Of a stretch of 64,000 bases of DNA, positions 1-8,762 are shown piece after piece. The position numbers and the translations under genes were made by a program. The notes under the pieces are model-generated. The model had not been told where the DNA came from. It did not search any database and was given only the letters and a program-made list of their open reading frames with translations. The DNA is from Candidatus Praeruminimicrobium purgamenti. Its GTDB lineage: Bacteria; Elusimicrobiota; Endomicrobiia; Endomicrobiales; Endomicrobiaceae. Positions within the stretch are counted from its first letter, which is position 1. Every line of letters starts with the position of its first letter. The DNA is taken from contig JAHDQW010000005.1 of NCBI GenBank assembly GCA_018433585.1, forward strand, positions 49,059-113,058, written 5' to 3'.

Positions 1-769
1 AAAAATTTATGATCCCGTCAGTGTCAGCATCTACTGCCTGTGATTTTTCAAACATATCTTTTGTTAATTTGATATAAACTATTTTACCGTCGGCATCAGT
101 TTTTATATTTGACAAAGCAAAACCGTACAGTTTTAATTTATTTATATGTGTCGTTAAGAAAAGTTTTTTACATATTTTATAGGATTGCACTCCGTACTGA
201 AGCAACTTTGCCGCAACAAAATGAGAATTTGAAGTAGTATTTAACTGTTGAAACCTTCCGGTATCGGTAACTATCCCTATATATAAATTCTCAGCCTCAT
301 CTTTTGTCGGTTCTGCTTTTAAAGCCAAAAAAACATCATATATTAATTCAGCAACTGAAGATGAACCCGGAACCACATAATTAATATTACCAAAATTTTT
401 ATGGGCTAAATGATGGTCTATATTTATTATATTTTTTACCTGATTAGGGTTTATTATATTACCCATTCTGCCAAAATCTATACATTCTAAAATGACAGCG
501 CAGTCAAATGCGGAACTTACTTTATCGGTAATTTTAATTGTTTTTGCGCCTTTCATAAAAGCCATATCCGAAGGGACAGGGTCTGTTGAACAATGGAGAA
601 CATCTTTACCTAATCTTCTCAATAAAGATGCCAAAGCTAATCCTGCTCCTATTGCATCTCCGTCAGGCTTCATGTGACCGGCTATAAAGAAAGTTTTTGA
701 TTTGCGGATTGTTGCTGCTATTGCTTTTAAAATCTCGTCTTTCGTGTTATTTTTTAGATTGAGATTCAT
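1..769 (-). CDS. nrnA: DHH-family phosphoesterase, NrnA-like (3' end off the window)
   Basis: Probable bifunctional oligoribonuclease/pAp phosphatase that degrades nanoRNA and 3'-phosphoadenosine phosphate in the cytoplasm. About 256 codons are visible from an ATG at 769. Seen: the first metal motif GHMKPDGDAIGAG (about residues 31-43), the acidic stretch ECIDFG (95-100), the DHH signature NIDHHLAHKNFG (117-127) and GIVTDTGRF (165-173), in the DHH-family order. NrnA proteins are usually about 320-330 aa, so the missing part should be the DHHA1 substrate domain. It overlaps the end of rbfA by 23 nt and is the last visible gene of the rimP-nusA-infB-rbfA operon, a common bacterial order. Exact substrate is inferred from family and context. 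Confidence 0.9.
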   Translation of the reverse strand, partial: MNLNLKNNTKDEILKAIAATIRKSKTFFIAGHMKPDGDAIGAGLALASLLRRLGKDVLHCSTDPVPSDMAFMKGAKTIKITDKVSSAFDCAVILECIDFGRMGNIINPNQVKNIINIDHHLAHKNFGNINYVVPGSSSVAELIYDVFLALKAEPTKDEAENLYIGIVTDTGRFQQLNTTSNSHFVAAKLLQYGVQSYKICKKLFLTTHINKLKLYGFALSNIKTDADGKIVYIKLTKDMFEKSQAVDADTDGIINF

Positions 770-1121
770 TTTCTTTTTTCTCTTGTTCTATTCTGTCGAA
801 AAGTTCAAAAACTCTTACGACTTTTTCTCCGGACTCGTCATATACAAATTCTATAGTAGGAGTTCTTCTTAAATTGACAGACTGCGCAAGTTGAAATCTT
901 ATCTGTTTAATATTGTCTTTTAAAACTTTTTCCGAATATTGAATATCTTCAGGCGTTCCTATTACAGAATAAAAAATTCTGCATGTCTGCAAATCATCGG
1001 TCAGTTTGACTCTTGTGACAGTAAACAGTCCTTTATTGAGATCTTTAAGATCTCTTAAGATTTCAACCATTTTTTCCTGTATTAATTCCGCTACTCTTGT
1101 AGATCTTTTATATGCTTTCAA
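747..1121 (-). CDS. rbfA: 30S ribosome-binding factor A
   Basis: RbfA helps late 30S maturation by binding near the 5' helix of 16S rRNA. The 124-aa protein has the expected small KH-like pattern: N-terminal R-STRVAELIQEKM helix, central TVTRVKLTDDLQTCRIFYSV strand region and a conserved RRTPTIEFVYD segment. Translation appears to begin at a TTG (1119-1121) preceded by GAGG at about 6 nt, one base after the infB stop, so the two genes are almost certainly translationally coupled. Length and position behind infB are typical. The acidic/lysine tail after residue 110 is not conserved in the family. Confidence 0.94.
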   Translation of the reverse strand: MKAYKRSTRVAELIQEKMVEILRDLKDLNKGLFTVTRVKLTDDLQTCRIFYSVIGTPEDIQYSEKVLKDNIKQIRFQLAQSVNLRRTPTIEFVYDESGEKVVRVFELFDRIEQEKKENESQSKK

Positions 1122-1122
1122 A

Positions 1123-3438
1123 TTATTCCTCTATTAATTTTCTTGCAGTCTTATCAACTATAAAGAATTCTATTATATCCGAAACTTTTATATCAGTAAA
1201 TTTTTCTATGGAAATTCCGCATTCATATCCTTTTTCAACTTCTTTCACATCTTCTTTAAATCTCTTGATAGCTGCGGTATTTCCTTCAAAAATTATGACA
1301 TTGTCCCTTAAAAGTCTGATTTTAACCCCTCTCTGCGCTTTACCTTCAGTAACAGTACAGCCGGAGACAGTTCCTGCCGAGGAAAGCTTGAAAACCTGCT
1401 TAACTAAGGCTTTTCCGATAATTCTTTCTTTTGTATCTGGATCGAGAAGTCCTTCCATTGCAGCTTTTATATCGGCAATTAATTCATAAATTATTCTGTA
1501 AACATTTATGCTTACGCCTTCAGTTTCAGCTAATTTTTCCACTGAAGCGTCAGGTCTTATATTAAAACCTACGATTAAGGCATCCGAAGCGGCTGCCAAA
1601 ACGACATCAGATTCGGTAATTGATCCTGCACCCTTATGTATAATCTTTAAATTAATCTCAGAATTTGACATTCTTTCAAGAGCATCGCACAAAGCTTCAA
1701 GAGAACCTTGGACATCAGCTTTTAAAATAATTCTCAAATCTTTAACTTTACCTGCGTTAACATCAAGCAACGATAAATGTTGTCTAGGTCTCAAAGAATC
1801 AACTTTAACCTTTTCTTTTCTGGCATTTGCTATCTCTCTTGCTTGTGATTCATGGTCCAATACTATAAATTTATCACCTGCCTGAGGCGGCTCGTTTATA
1901 CCCAATACCTCTACAGGCATGCTAGGGAGAGCCTTATCAAATCTTTTGCCGTACTCGTCAATCATCGCTCTTACTTTTCCGTAAGTCGTACCTACAACCA
2001 GGTTGTCGCCTATTTTTAAAGTTCCACTTTGAACGAGTATCGTTGCTACCGTACCTTTTTTAGGATCGAGTTTTGCCTCAACAACAACACCTTCGGCTTT
2101 TTTATTTGGATTTGCTTTTAATTCCATCATTTCGGCTTTCAGCTGCACTAACTCCAGAAGACTGTCTATATTAAGTTTCTGTTTCGCAGATATATTAACC
2201 ATTATAGTATCTCCTCCCCATTCTTCAGGAAGAAGTCCGTATTGGCTTAACTCTTGTCTTATTTTTTCAGGATCAGCCGTAGGCAAATCTATTTTATTTA
2301 CGGCAACTATTATCGGAACATTTGCCGCTTTTGCATGGTTTATTGCTTCTATTGTTTGAGGCATTACTCCGTCAGTTGCCGAAACAACCAATATAACGAT
2401 ATCCGTAACATCAGCGCCTCTTGACCTCATAGCCGTAAAAGCTTCGTGACCGGGCGTATCTAAAAACGTAATTTCTCCTGTAGACGTTTTAACTCTGTAT
2501 GCGCCTATATGCTGTGTAATTCCTCCGGCTTCACCTGCTATAACATTACTATGCCTTAATGCATCCAAAAGAGATGTTTTCCCGTGATCAACATGTCCCA
2601 TAATCGTTACGATAGGAGATCTTGGCAAAAGGCTTTTAGAATCATCTGTGCTGTTTGCTTCTTCAATATGTTCTTCGGCATATAAAGATACAAGCTTAGC
2701 TTCAAAGCCAAATTCATTTGCCAATAAAATGGCAATATCAGTATCAAGCCTCTGGTTAATAGTGGCTAAGCTTCCCATAGACATCAATTTTCTTAGGATA
2801 TCACCGACTTTTAAACTCATTTTTTCTGCTAAATCTTTAACTGTTATGAGCTCATTTATATTTATTAACGGAAGATTTTTTTGAGGTTCTTTAGGCTGTT
2901 CGTTTTTTTGTTCCGCTTTTACAGACTGCTGAACAGGAATATCTTCTTTTTTTTCAACAATGGTCTGGTCATGAACAATATATTTTACAGACTGTTGCTG
3001 CTGCGGTTGAGCGGTAACAGATTCTTTTACATCTTTAATTTCCTGAGAAGGCGCGGGCGCCTGTTCTTTTTGAACAACTTTAGTCTGCTCTTCTGCAACT
3101 TCTTTATGATGTACATGCCCTTTTACAGTATGAACAGGCTTATCATTTTTTTGTGTTTCTTTTTTAACAATCTTAGTTTTTTTTACTGTTTGCGTTTTAA
3201 CTTTTTTAGGAGTTGTTTCTTTCTGCTTAGAAGTTTTAGAAGCGGCCGCATCTGCTGTCTTTTTCACAACACCGGTCTTCTTCACAGCGGAAACTTTTTC
3301 CGTTTTCTTAGTTTTATCGCCGGAAGCAGACGTTTTTACTTTCTTTGAAGCAGTTTTAGTTTTGCCAGCAGCAGCTTTTTTAGTTTTCTTTTCTTCTTCT
3401 AAATCTTTTTTTACAGATGGTTCTTTTGCAATCGTCAT
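1123..3438 (-). CDS. infB: Translation initiation factor IF-2
   Basis: GTPase that delivers formyl-Met-tRNA to the 30S subunit and promotes subunit joining. The 771 aa begin with a low-complexity Lys/Thr/Ala-rich stretch (about 1-130) and a Gln-rich linker, then an IF2_N-type helical domain (about 191-243). The G domain has G1 GHVDHGKT (281-288), G3 DTPGHEAF and G4 NKIDLP, followed by domains II, III and IV ending near the stop. ATG at 3438 has AGGAG about 11 nt upstream. It lies between nusA and rbfA as in many bacteria. The N-terminal low-complexity region varies between species and probably contacts the ribosome. Confidence 0.97.
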   Translation of the reverse strand: MTIAKEPSVKKDLEEEKKTKKAAAGKTKTASKKVKTSASGDKTKKTEKVSAVKKTGVVKKTADAAASKTSKQKETTPKKVKTQTVKKTKIVKKETQKNDKPVHTVKGHVHHKEVAEEQTKVVQKEQAPAPSQEIKDVKESVTAQPQQQQSVKYIVHDQTIVEKKEDIPVQQSVKAEQKNEQPKEPQKNLPLININELITVKDLAEKMSLKVGDILRKLMSMGSLATINQRLDTDIAILLANEFGFEAKLVSLYAEEHIEEANSTDDSKSLLPRSPIVTIMGHVDHGKTSLLDALRHSNVIAGEAGGITQHIGAYRVKTSTGEITFLDTPGHEAFTAMRSRGADVTDIVILVVSATDGVMPQTIEAINHAKAANVPIIVAVNKIDLPTADPEKIRQELSQYGLLPEEWGGDTIMVNISAKQKLNIDSLLELVQLKAEMMELKANPNKKAEGVVVEAKLDPKKGTVATILVQSGTLKIGDNLVVGTTYGKVRAMIDEYGKRFDKALPSMPVEVLGINEPPQAGDKFIVLDHESQAREIANARKEKVKVDSLRPRQHLSLLDVNAGKVKDLRIILKADVQGSLEALCDALERMSNSEINLKIIHKGAGSITESDVVLAAASDALIVGFNIRPDASVEKLAETEGVSINVYRIIYELIADIKAAMEGLLDPDTKERIIGKALVKQVFKLSSAGTVSGCTVTEGKAQRGVKIRLLRDNVIIFEGNTAAIKRFKEDVKEVEKGYECGISIEKFTDIKVSDIIEFFIVDKTARKLIEE

Positions 3439-3451
3439 ATTATATCAACTC

Positions 3452-4711
3452 CTATTTCTGAGAAATTACTTCCTTTGCGGCGGAAATTATTTTTTCAGCC
3501 GTTTTTGGTCCTATGCCAGGCAAAGTTGTCAAATCATCAATCGTCAACTCAGCTATTTTCTTTATATTGGTAAGCCCTGCCTGAACCAAAAGATCTATTA
3601 TTTTATCGCTTATGCCGTTTAACTGCTCAAGCGCAGATGTCTGTTGTTCGACTTTCTGTTCGCCTTCCTGCTTCTTTTGTTCTTCAGATTTTACGTCAAT
3701 ATGCCATCCTGTAAGTCTTGCGGCAAGTCTGACATTATGTCCCGATTTTCCTATGGCAAGAGAAAGCATATCGTTAGCAACTATAACTTCAGCCTTCTTT
3801 TCTTCTTCCGAAATTACAGATACGCTCAAAACCTTTGCAGGAGAAAGAGCGGCAGTAATATATTTGACAGGATCTGATGAGTAGGCAATCAAATCTATTC
3901 TTTCGCCTCTAAGTTCGTCAATAATAGGCTTTATTCTTGCGCCTTTAACACCGACACAAGCGCCTACCGGGTCGACTTTAGGGTTATGAGAAACAACAGA
4001 AATCTTAGTTCTTACGCCAGGATCTCTGACAATATTAACTATATCGACAACTTTTTCATAAATTTCAGGAACTTCCAATTCGAATAAAACTCTTACCAAA
4101 TCAGGATGCGCTCTTGAAAGAACAGTATTAGGTCCTTTAATATTCTTTTCAGCTTTTATTATTATTGCTCTTATATGCTGGCCTACAGAAAATTTTTCTT
4201 TAAAAACTTGTTCCGAAACAGGAAGAATAGCTTCGCTTCTTCCCAAGTCAACGATGATATTCCTGTTTGCTATTTTATATATTGACCCGTTTACCATTTC
4301 GCCGATCTTTCCCTTCATTTCTTCATATAGAGAATCTCTCTCGGATTCTCTTATTTTCTGAACAATTACCTGTTTTGCGGTTTGAGCTGCTATTCTTGAA
4401 AAATCATCAGTGTCTAAAGGGATTTTAACTTCCTCTCCTACTTTAGCGGTCTGTCCGATTTTTTTTGCTTCCTGAGGTGTTACTTCAAGCAAAGGATTCG
4501 TAACATGTTCCTCAACTTTTTTTATAACGCATGCCGTCATAGCTCCTGTTTCAGGGTCTACTTTTGCTTCAACATTAACGTTTTTACCGACATGTTTTTT
4601 ATATGCGGAAACCAAAGCATTTTCTATAACATGCAGAATTTCTTCCTTAGGAATCTTTTTTTCTTTTTGTATTGTTTCAAGCGCATTCAACAGTTCACTT
4701 TTTTCCGACAT
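3452..4711 (-). CDS. nusA: Transcription termination/antitermination factor NusA
   Basis: Binds RNA polymerase and nascent RNA, modulating pausing, intrinsic termination and antitermination. I place the start at the ATG at 4711 because GGAGGGG lies 4 nt before it; a longer reading from 4741 has no such site and would overlap rimP further. The 419-aa protein shows the NusA N-terminal domain, an S1 domain (GEMVNGSIYKI onward), two KH domains (GACVGVKGARI and AIGKSGHNVRLAARL) and a C-terminal helix-hairpin-helix segment (TTLPGIGPKTAEKII). The Gln/Lys-rich linker before the last domain is unremarkable. The start overlaps the rimP end by 17 nt. Confidence 0.96.
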   Translation of the reverse strand: MSEKSELLNALETIQKEKKIPKEEILHVIENALVSAYKKHVGKNVNVEAKVDPETGAMTACVIKKVEEHVTNPLLEVTPQEAKKIGQTAKVGEEVKIPLDTDDFSRIAAQTAKQVIVQKIRESERDSLYEEMKGKIGEMVNGSIYKIANRNIIVDLGRSEAILPVSEQVFKEKFSVGQHIRAIIIKAEKNIKGPNTVLSRAHPDLVRVLFELEVPEIYEKVVDIVNIVRDPGVRTKISVVSHNPKVDPVGACVGVKGARIKPIIDELRGERIDLIAYSSDPVKYITAALSPAKVLSVSVISEEEKKAEVIVANDMLSLAIGKSGHNVRLAARLTGWHIDVKSEEQKKQEGEQKVEQQTSALEQLNGISDKIIDLLVQAGLTNIKKIAELTIDDLTTLPGIGPKTAEKIISAAKEVISQK

Positions 4712-5177
4712 TTTCCCCTCCATTAAAATCTGTATTAACATTTGCTCTTAAAATATTGGATATTTCTATTTCAACAATTCTGTTGGTTACATCGTCAATC
4801 ACGATTTTCCCTCCGGATACAGCTACCAAATTACCATTAAAATGTTTCTGTCCGTTAATTGCAGAATTTGTCGTTGCTTTTATGCAAAAGCCTTTATATT
4901 TTTCAAAATCTTTTTCTTTTTTTAATATTCTGTCTATTCCCGGCGAAGAAATTTCAAGGATATAGTTCTCTTTCAGCAAATCTTCTTCATCTAATTTGAG
5001 TCCGAATAAATTGCTCATCCTAGCACATAAATCAAGATTGACGCCGTTGTCGCTGTCAATAAAAATCCTTAATATTTTCTGCCCGTTTTCTTTCACGTAT
5101 TCTATATCAATAATTTCAACATTTTCTGCAATTGCAACGGGAAGAAGCTGATTTTCAATCTGCTCAATAATATTCAT
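4695..5177 (-). CDS. rimP: Ribosome maturation factor RimP
   Basis: RimP acts in 30S subunit maturation. I choose the ATG at 5177 (160 aa) because AGGA sits about 8 nt upstream; a longer reading would begin inside the leader hairpin. Conserved elements: DIEYVKENGQKILRIFID (N domain beta strand with Asp), the NLDLCARMSNLFG helix and the LEISSPGIDRILKKEKDF motif characteristic of RimP. It is the first gene of the rimP-nusA-infB-rbfA-nrnA operon and has its own promoter and a terminator-like leader, suggesting feedback control of the operon. Confidence 0.95.
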   Translation of the reverse strand: MNIIEQIENQLLPVAIAENVEIIDIEYVKENGQKILRIFIDSDNGVNLDLCARMSNLFGLKLDEEDLLKENYILEISSPGIDRILKKEKDFEKYKGFCIKATTNSAINGQKHFNGNLVAVSGGKIVIDDVTNRIVEIEISNILRANVNTDFNGGENVGKK

Positions 5178-5189
5178 ATTTTTTCCTAT

Positions 5190-5217
5190 AAAAACAAAAG
5201 GCGACCTTACGGCCACC
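5190..5217 (-). promoter_or_regulatory. Terminator-like hairpin in the rimP leader (putative attenuator)
   Basis: On the minus strand a 7-bp stem GGTGGCC/GGTCGCC with a GTAA loop is followed directly by TTTTGTTTTT, the form of an intrinsic terminator. It lies between a good promoter (5230-5259) and the rimP start, so it is in the operon's own leader. It could simply end read-through from bat1, but its place just after the predicted transcription start favours attenuation, possibly with NusA feeding back on its own operon. Such hairpins before rimP are known in other bacteria; the role here is inferred. Confidence 0.7.
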
Positions 5218-5229
5218 CTATATGTTTTA

Positions 5230-5259
5230 ATTGTACCAAATTATGTATAAGTTTTGCAA
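5230..5259 (-). promoter_or_regulatory. Sigma-70-type promoter of the rimP-nusA operon
   Basis: Minus strand -35 TTGCAA (5254-5259) and -10 TACAAT (5230-5235) with an 18-nt spacer, in the gap between the batD stop and rimP. Predicted start is near 5223, immediately upstream of the leader hairpin. Confidence 0.65.
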
Positions 5260-5279
5260 ATTATTGCTTTATTTATCAA

Positions 5280-7055
5280 TCATATATCTATTTTTTTCAA
5301 AATCTCGAAAGTTTTATTGTAAAACTTTTCATGTTCTGATAAATTCAATCCGCCGCTGTTTTTAGCCTGTGAATATAATGCAGTAGTACATTCTTCCAAT
5401 ATTTGTTCTATTGAATCTATTGTTTCTTTATCAGTACTTCTTACTTCAAGTTCCTGCCTTATTTTATAAGCCGTAAGTCCGTCAGCGGATTTTGCCAGAA
5501 CGGAAGCAAAGTATTCCAGCAAACCTTTATACATAAGCCGGTAAAATTCTTTATTTTCAATATTTCTCTTTGCTTTTTGAAAATATTTTTTTGATTTTTT
5601 ATAAGCTTTTTTGTTTTTTAATTTTTGGATATCCCTGTTAACATAACTTTTATATTTAAAAAATATCTTTAAAATAAGCAGTACCGCAAGGATAACGCCT
5701 GATACTATCCAAAGCAAAGGTTTTTTTAAAAAAGCATAAACTTTAAATATAAACGATAAATTTATATTTTGCTGAGGCTGCTCCGCAATCACTTCATTAT
5801 CTGGTTTATCTTTTAAAGTTGAAGATAAATTATCCTTATTTCCCTTATTTGAAGAATCTTCTAAAACATTTATTTTAATTACTTGAGCATTCAAAACTTT
5901 TACTTGTTTAGTTTTCGGGTCAAAGTATTTTACCGGAAGAATTCTTATTTCCCCGTCACCTGCGTTTAACGGCATTATCAGCGTAGTAAATTCTTTTCCG
6001 GATTCTTTATTGTTTTCGGTTAAAATCTTTTCAGAAGTTTCATATTGTTTTAAATTGTCTGATAAAACGATCTCCGGCTCTTTCAGAGTTTTTATGTTGC
6101 CGGTGCCGGAAATAACAATTTTCAAATCAAAAGGTTCGTTCTCCTTTTTCTGTTTTTTATTTACATCGGCGCTGATTTTAAAATCGCCTACCATTCCGAT
6201 ATTTTCAGGAATCTTCAAAACATTCACGTTTATTTTATCGGTTGATAATTCTACATTTTTACCTCTTCTGAAAAAACTTGAAAAAAAGTCATCCTGCTCT
6301 TTCGAGAAATCTTCAATTGAAACCTGTATTACCGAACTGTCTATCGTAACCATTCCGGACTGCTGAGGAAATAAGTCTGTGGAGACTTCTGTTACGATAT
6401 AATCTCTTCCGTTAATTTTTGTCCTGTAATTATTTTGCGAAGTCTGTCCGCTGAAAAAACCGCTGAAATTAGGAGCCTGATATGACGGATTCGAAAGAAG
6501 ATTTACCGACGTATAAAAAGAAAATGTATATGTTATTTTTTCATTTATGTAAGCTGTCTTTTTATCAACATTTGCCTGAACAAAAACAGCTTTAGAGGTA
6601 TCAAAATTGTATACCTGAGACTGTTTATACTGCGTGGCCTGTGTATTTTGCACAGAAACAGAACTTACATTTTTGGCAGGCTCGATTGTCATTTTTACAG
6701 GCTGGGTCTCATAAGTCACGCCTTTATACGTAAGCTTAAAAGAAGGGATTTCATATTCTCCTGTTTTTTTCGGACCCAAAGTGTAAACATAATTAACCGT
6801 ATTGCTTACTTTGCCGTTAACTATTGAAAAGTTTTTTGACTGAGAACTTGCATAGGTATTAAAATCCTTCAAAGTCGGAGCAGAAAAATCAGGCAAAGAG
6901 ACTGAATCTCCGCTTATTGAAATTGTAAGCTGAAAAGCTTCATTCAGAGGAACAGTCGTAGAACTGACGCTTGATTTCATTTGTATACCGTCTGCATAAG
7001 AAAATACGCAAAATATCAGACATATCATAAAAACATATATAATTTTCTTTTTCAT
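5280..7055 (-). CDS. batD: BatD-like membrane protein (bat1 operon)
   Basis: 591-aa protein of the BatD/oxygen-tolerance family. Seen: a signal peptide (about 1-21, ending SYA), a long beta-rich periplasmic region with repeated Ig-like segments (motifs such as LPDFSAPTLKDF and PSFKLTYKGVTYETQPV), one transmembrane segment near residue 450 (LLWIVSGVILAVLLILKIFF), then a charged helical cytoplasmic tail. BatD acts with the VWA proteins BatA and BatB and the ATPase MoxR in envelope stress tolerance; the molecular role is not settled. It is the last gene of bat1 and is paralogous to the protein at 51128-52861, sharing the SFYTSVNLLSNPSY / KFSTKFDLASNPTY region. Confidence 0.85.
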   Translation of the reverse strand: MKKKIIYVFMICLIFCVFSYADGIQMKSSVSSTTVPLNEAFQLTISISGDSVSLPDFSAPTLKDFNTYASSQSKNFSIVNGKVSNTVNYVYTLGPKKTGEYEIPSFKLTYKGVTYETQPVKMTIEPAKNVSSVSVQNTQATQYKQSQVYNFDTSKAVFVQANVDKKTAYINEKITYTFSFYTSVNLLSNPSYQAPNFSGFFSGQTSQNNYRTKINGRDYIVTEVSTDLFPQQSGMVTIDSSVIQVSIEDFSKEQDDFFSSFFRRGKNVELSTDKINVNVLKIPENIGMVGDFKISADVNKKQKKENEPFDLKIVISGTGNIKTLKEPEIVLSDNLKQYETSEKILTENNKESGKEFTTLIMPLNAGDGEIRILPVKYFDPKTKQVKVLNAQVIKINVLEDSSNKGNKDNLSSTLKDKPDNEVIAEQPQQNINLSFIFKVYAFLKKPLLWIVSGVILAVLLILKIFFKYKSYVNRDIQKLKNKKAYKKSKKYFQKAKRNIENKEFYRLMYKGLLEYFASVLAKSADGLTAYKIRQELEVRSTDKETIDSIEQILEECTTALYSQAKNSGGLNLSEHEKFYNKTFEILKKIDI

Positions 7056-7062
7056 AAATATC

Positions 7063-7752
7063 TCACCAGTTTTTCCCCGTCTTGCTGTTTTGTACGGCAG
7101 CCGCTTCTTTTGCTTTATCGTGATTCTGTTTATCCTGATTATCGAAATAATCTAACAACTGCCGGTTCTGTTTGTTTTGCTGATCATCTTGTCTGTCTTG
7201 TTTATTATTGTTTTCTTTTTTATCATTGTCATCGCCGTTTTTTCTTTTATCTCCCATGTTTTTCTGCTGTTCTTTATTCTTATCTTTGCTTTTATTTTTA
7301 TTCTTGTTATCCTTGTCATTATTTTTATCATTCTGCTTATTTTCATTTTGTATAAATTCTATATTATGTTTAGCCTGAATATCTGAACTGTTTAATTTTA
7401 AAGAAGATTTATAATAATTTAAAGATTCTTCTTTATTGCCGGCTTTATAAGCCGCATTTCCCATATTGTATAAAATCGAACTTTTCAAATTGGCGTCTTT
7501 CGTATTATTTAAAGCCGCATCATAATATTCCAAAGCCTTATCGTATTGTCCGCTTTTATAATATGCACATGCCAAGTCATAATTGATAAAAGGATCTTTC
7601 GGATTATTTTTTTGCGCTTTTAAGAAACTTTCGGCCGATTCCTTAAAGTTATATCTTTTATACTGTTTTGTCCCTCTTGCCATATCATCATTTGCATAAG
7701 AGACAGCAGCAGTAAAAATTATAAACATCAGCAATAAAAATATTTTTTTCAT
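7063..7752 (-). CDS. batC: BatC-like TPR protein
   Basis: 229 aa: signal peptide (about 1-20, ending SYA), then three TPR-like units (about 25-130) including PFINYDLACAYYKSGQYDKALEYYD and SILYNMGNAAYKAG, then about 70 residues of almost pure Lys/Asn/Asp/Gln, and a C-terminal segment LLDYFDNQDKQN ending KNW. TPR plus charged tail is the BatC architecture; it is probably a periplasmic scaffold for the VWA proteins. The terminal LxxYF-x-x-x-DK ... W pattern recurs in the giant proteins at 52863-57386 and 45607-48921, as does the phrase around HNIEFI. It sits between batB and batD with 7-15 nt gaps. Confidence 0.82.
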   Translation of the reverse strand: MKKIFLLLMFIIFTAAVSYANDDMARGTKQYKRYNFKESAESFLKAQKNNPKDPFINYDLACAYYKSGQYDKALEYYDAALNNTKDANLKSSILYNMGNAAYKAGNKEESLNYYKSSLKLNSSDIQAKHNIEFIQNENKQNDKNNDKDNKNKNKSKDKNKEQQKNMGDKRKNGDDNDKKENNNKQDRQDDQQNKQNRQLLDYFDNQDKQNHDKAKEAAAVQNSKTGKNW

Positions 7753-7766
7753 TTTTAATCTCTGGC

Positions 7767-8762
7767 TTATTTAGATTTCCTTATTTTTACATCAGGTATA
7801 AAAATATAAAACAGCAAAAAAATTATTCCTAACGACAGCGGAAAATAAAATCTTTCTTCAAGATTGCTGAATATATTTGCCGTACCCTCTATTTTATCCA
7901 GTTTGTTAAGCCTTGCTGCCAAATCATTAACCGAAGACTGCCCCAAATTATAATATTTACCGCCTGTTGCCGAAGATATCTGCTCCAATGTTGCAGAATC
8001 AAGTCTTGTGACAACGGTTTTGCCTTTTTCATCTTTTAAATATTCTTTAAACTCTCCGTTCTCGTAAGTCGGTATCGGCTCTCCTTTGTCAGTACCTATG
8101 CCTATGCAGAAAACTCTTGTTCTGCTGTCTATTGCAAACTGCACGGATTTATTCAAATCCCCTTCAAAACTTTCTCCGTCCGTAATAATTACGACAGCTT
8201 TGGCGTTTGACGGAATCTTTTCCAAACTTTTACAAGCCAAATCAATCGGAGCCGAAATATTTGTTCCTTCAAAAGGCACTGTTGATGTATCTAAAAGAGA
8301 AAGAAACATTTCAAATGCTTTAACGTCTGAGGTCAGCGGGCACTGCCAATACGCCTGTCCTGCAAATGCTATAAGACCTATTCTCTGCCCGTTTAACTTT
8401 TCAGTTAAATCTTTAAATGCTATTTTTGCCCTTGTAAGCCTGTCAGGTTTTAAATCCTGCGCAAGCATACTTTTTGAAACATCCAATGCAATAACTATAT
8501 CGCTTGAAAGTGATTTTGCTTCTACTTTTTTCATTCCCCACTTAGGTCTGGCTATTGCAAGAACAATAAAAAATAATGCTAGTATAAAACAAATGTTTTT
8601 GATTAAGCTCATTCTAAAATTAACGCTCAGCAAACTTTTCCACAGAGTCTTTGCCGTAAATTCGCCGACTGTTCTTTTGGAAAATTTATAAGAAACAAAC
8701 ATTATTACCGCCGCCGCGGCAACAACCGTAAAAAGCGATAATGCATTTATGTTTTGGAACAT
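7767..8762 (-). CDS. batB: VWA-domain membrane protein BatB (bat1)
   Basis: 331 aa with an N-terminal hydrophobic segment (about 8-25), a second membrane segment (about 54-72), a von Willebrand A domain and a C-terminal membrane helix (FYFPLSLGIIFLLFYIFI). The metal-ion-dependent adhesion site is intact: DVSKS (94-98), a conserved Thr in the GTNIS loop and ITDGES. The ARPKWG motif before the domain is typical of BatB. Its start shares one base with the batA stop (TAATG), so translation is coupled. Presumably it forms a complex with BatA; MoxR would act on the VWA domains. Confidence 0.88.
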   Translation of the reverse strand: MFQNINALSLFTVVAAAAVIMFVSYKFSKRTVGEFTAKTLWKSLLSVNFRMSLIKNICFILALFFIVLAIARPKWGMKKVEAKSLSSDIVIALDVSKSMLAQDLKPDRLTRAKIAFKDLTEKLNGQRIGLIAFAGQAYWQCPLTSDVKAFEMFLSLLDTSTVPFEGTNISAPIDLACKSLEKIPSNAKAVVIITDGESFEGDLNKSVQFAIDSRTRVFCIGIGTDKGEPIPTYENGEFKEYLKDEKGKTVVTRLDSATLEQISSATGGKYYNLGQSSVNDLAARLNKLDKIEGTANIFSNLEERFYFPLSLGIIFLLFYIFIPDVKIRKSK

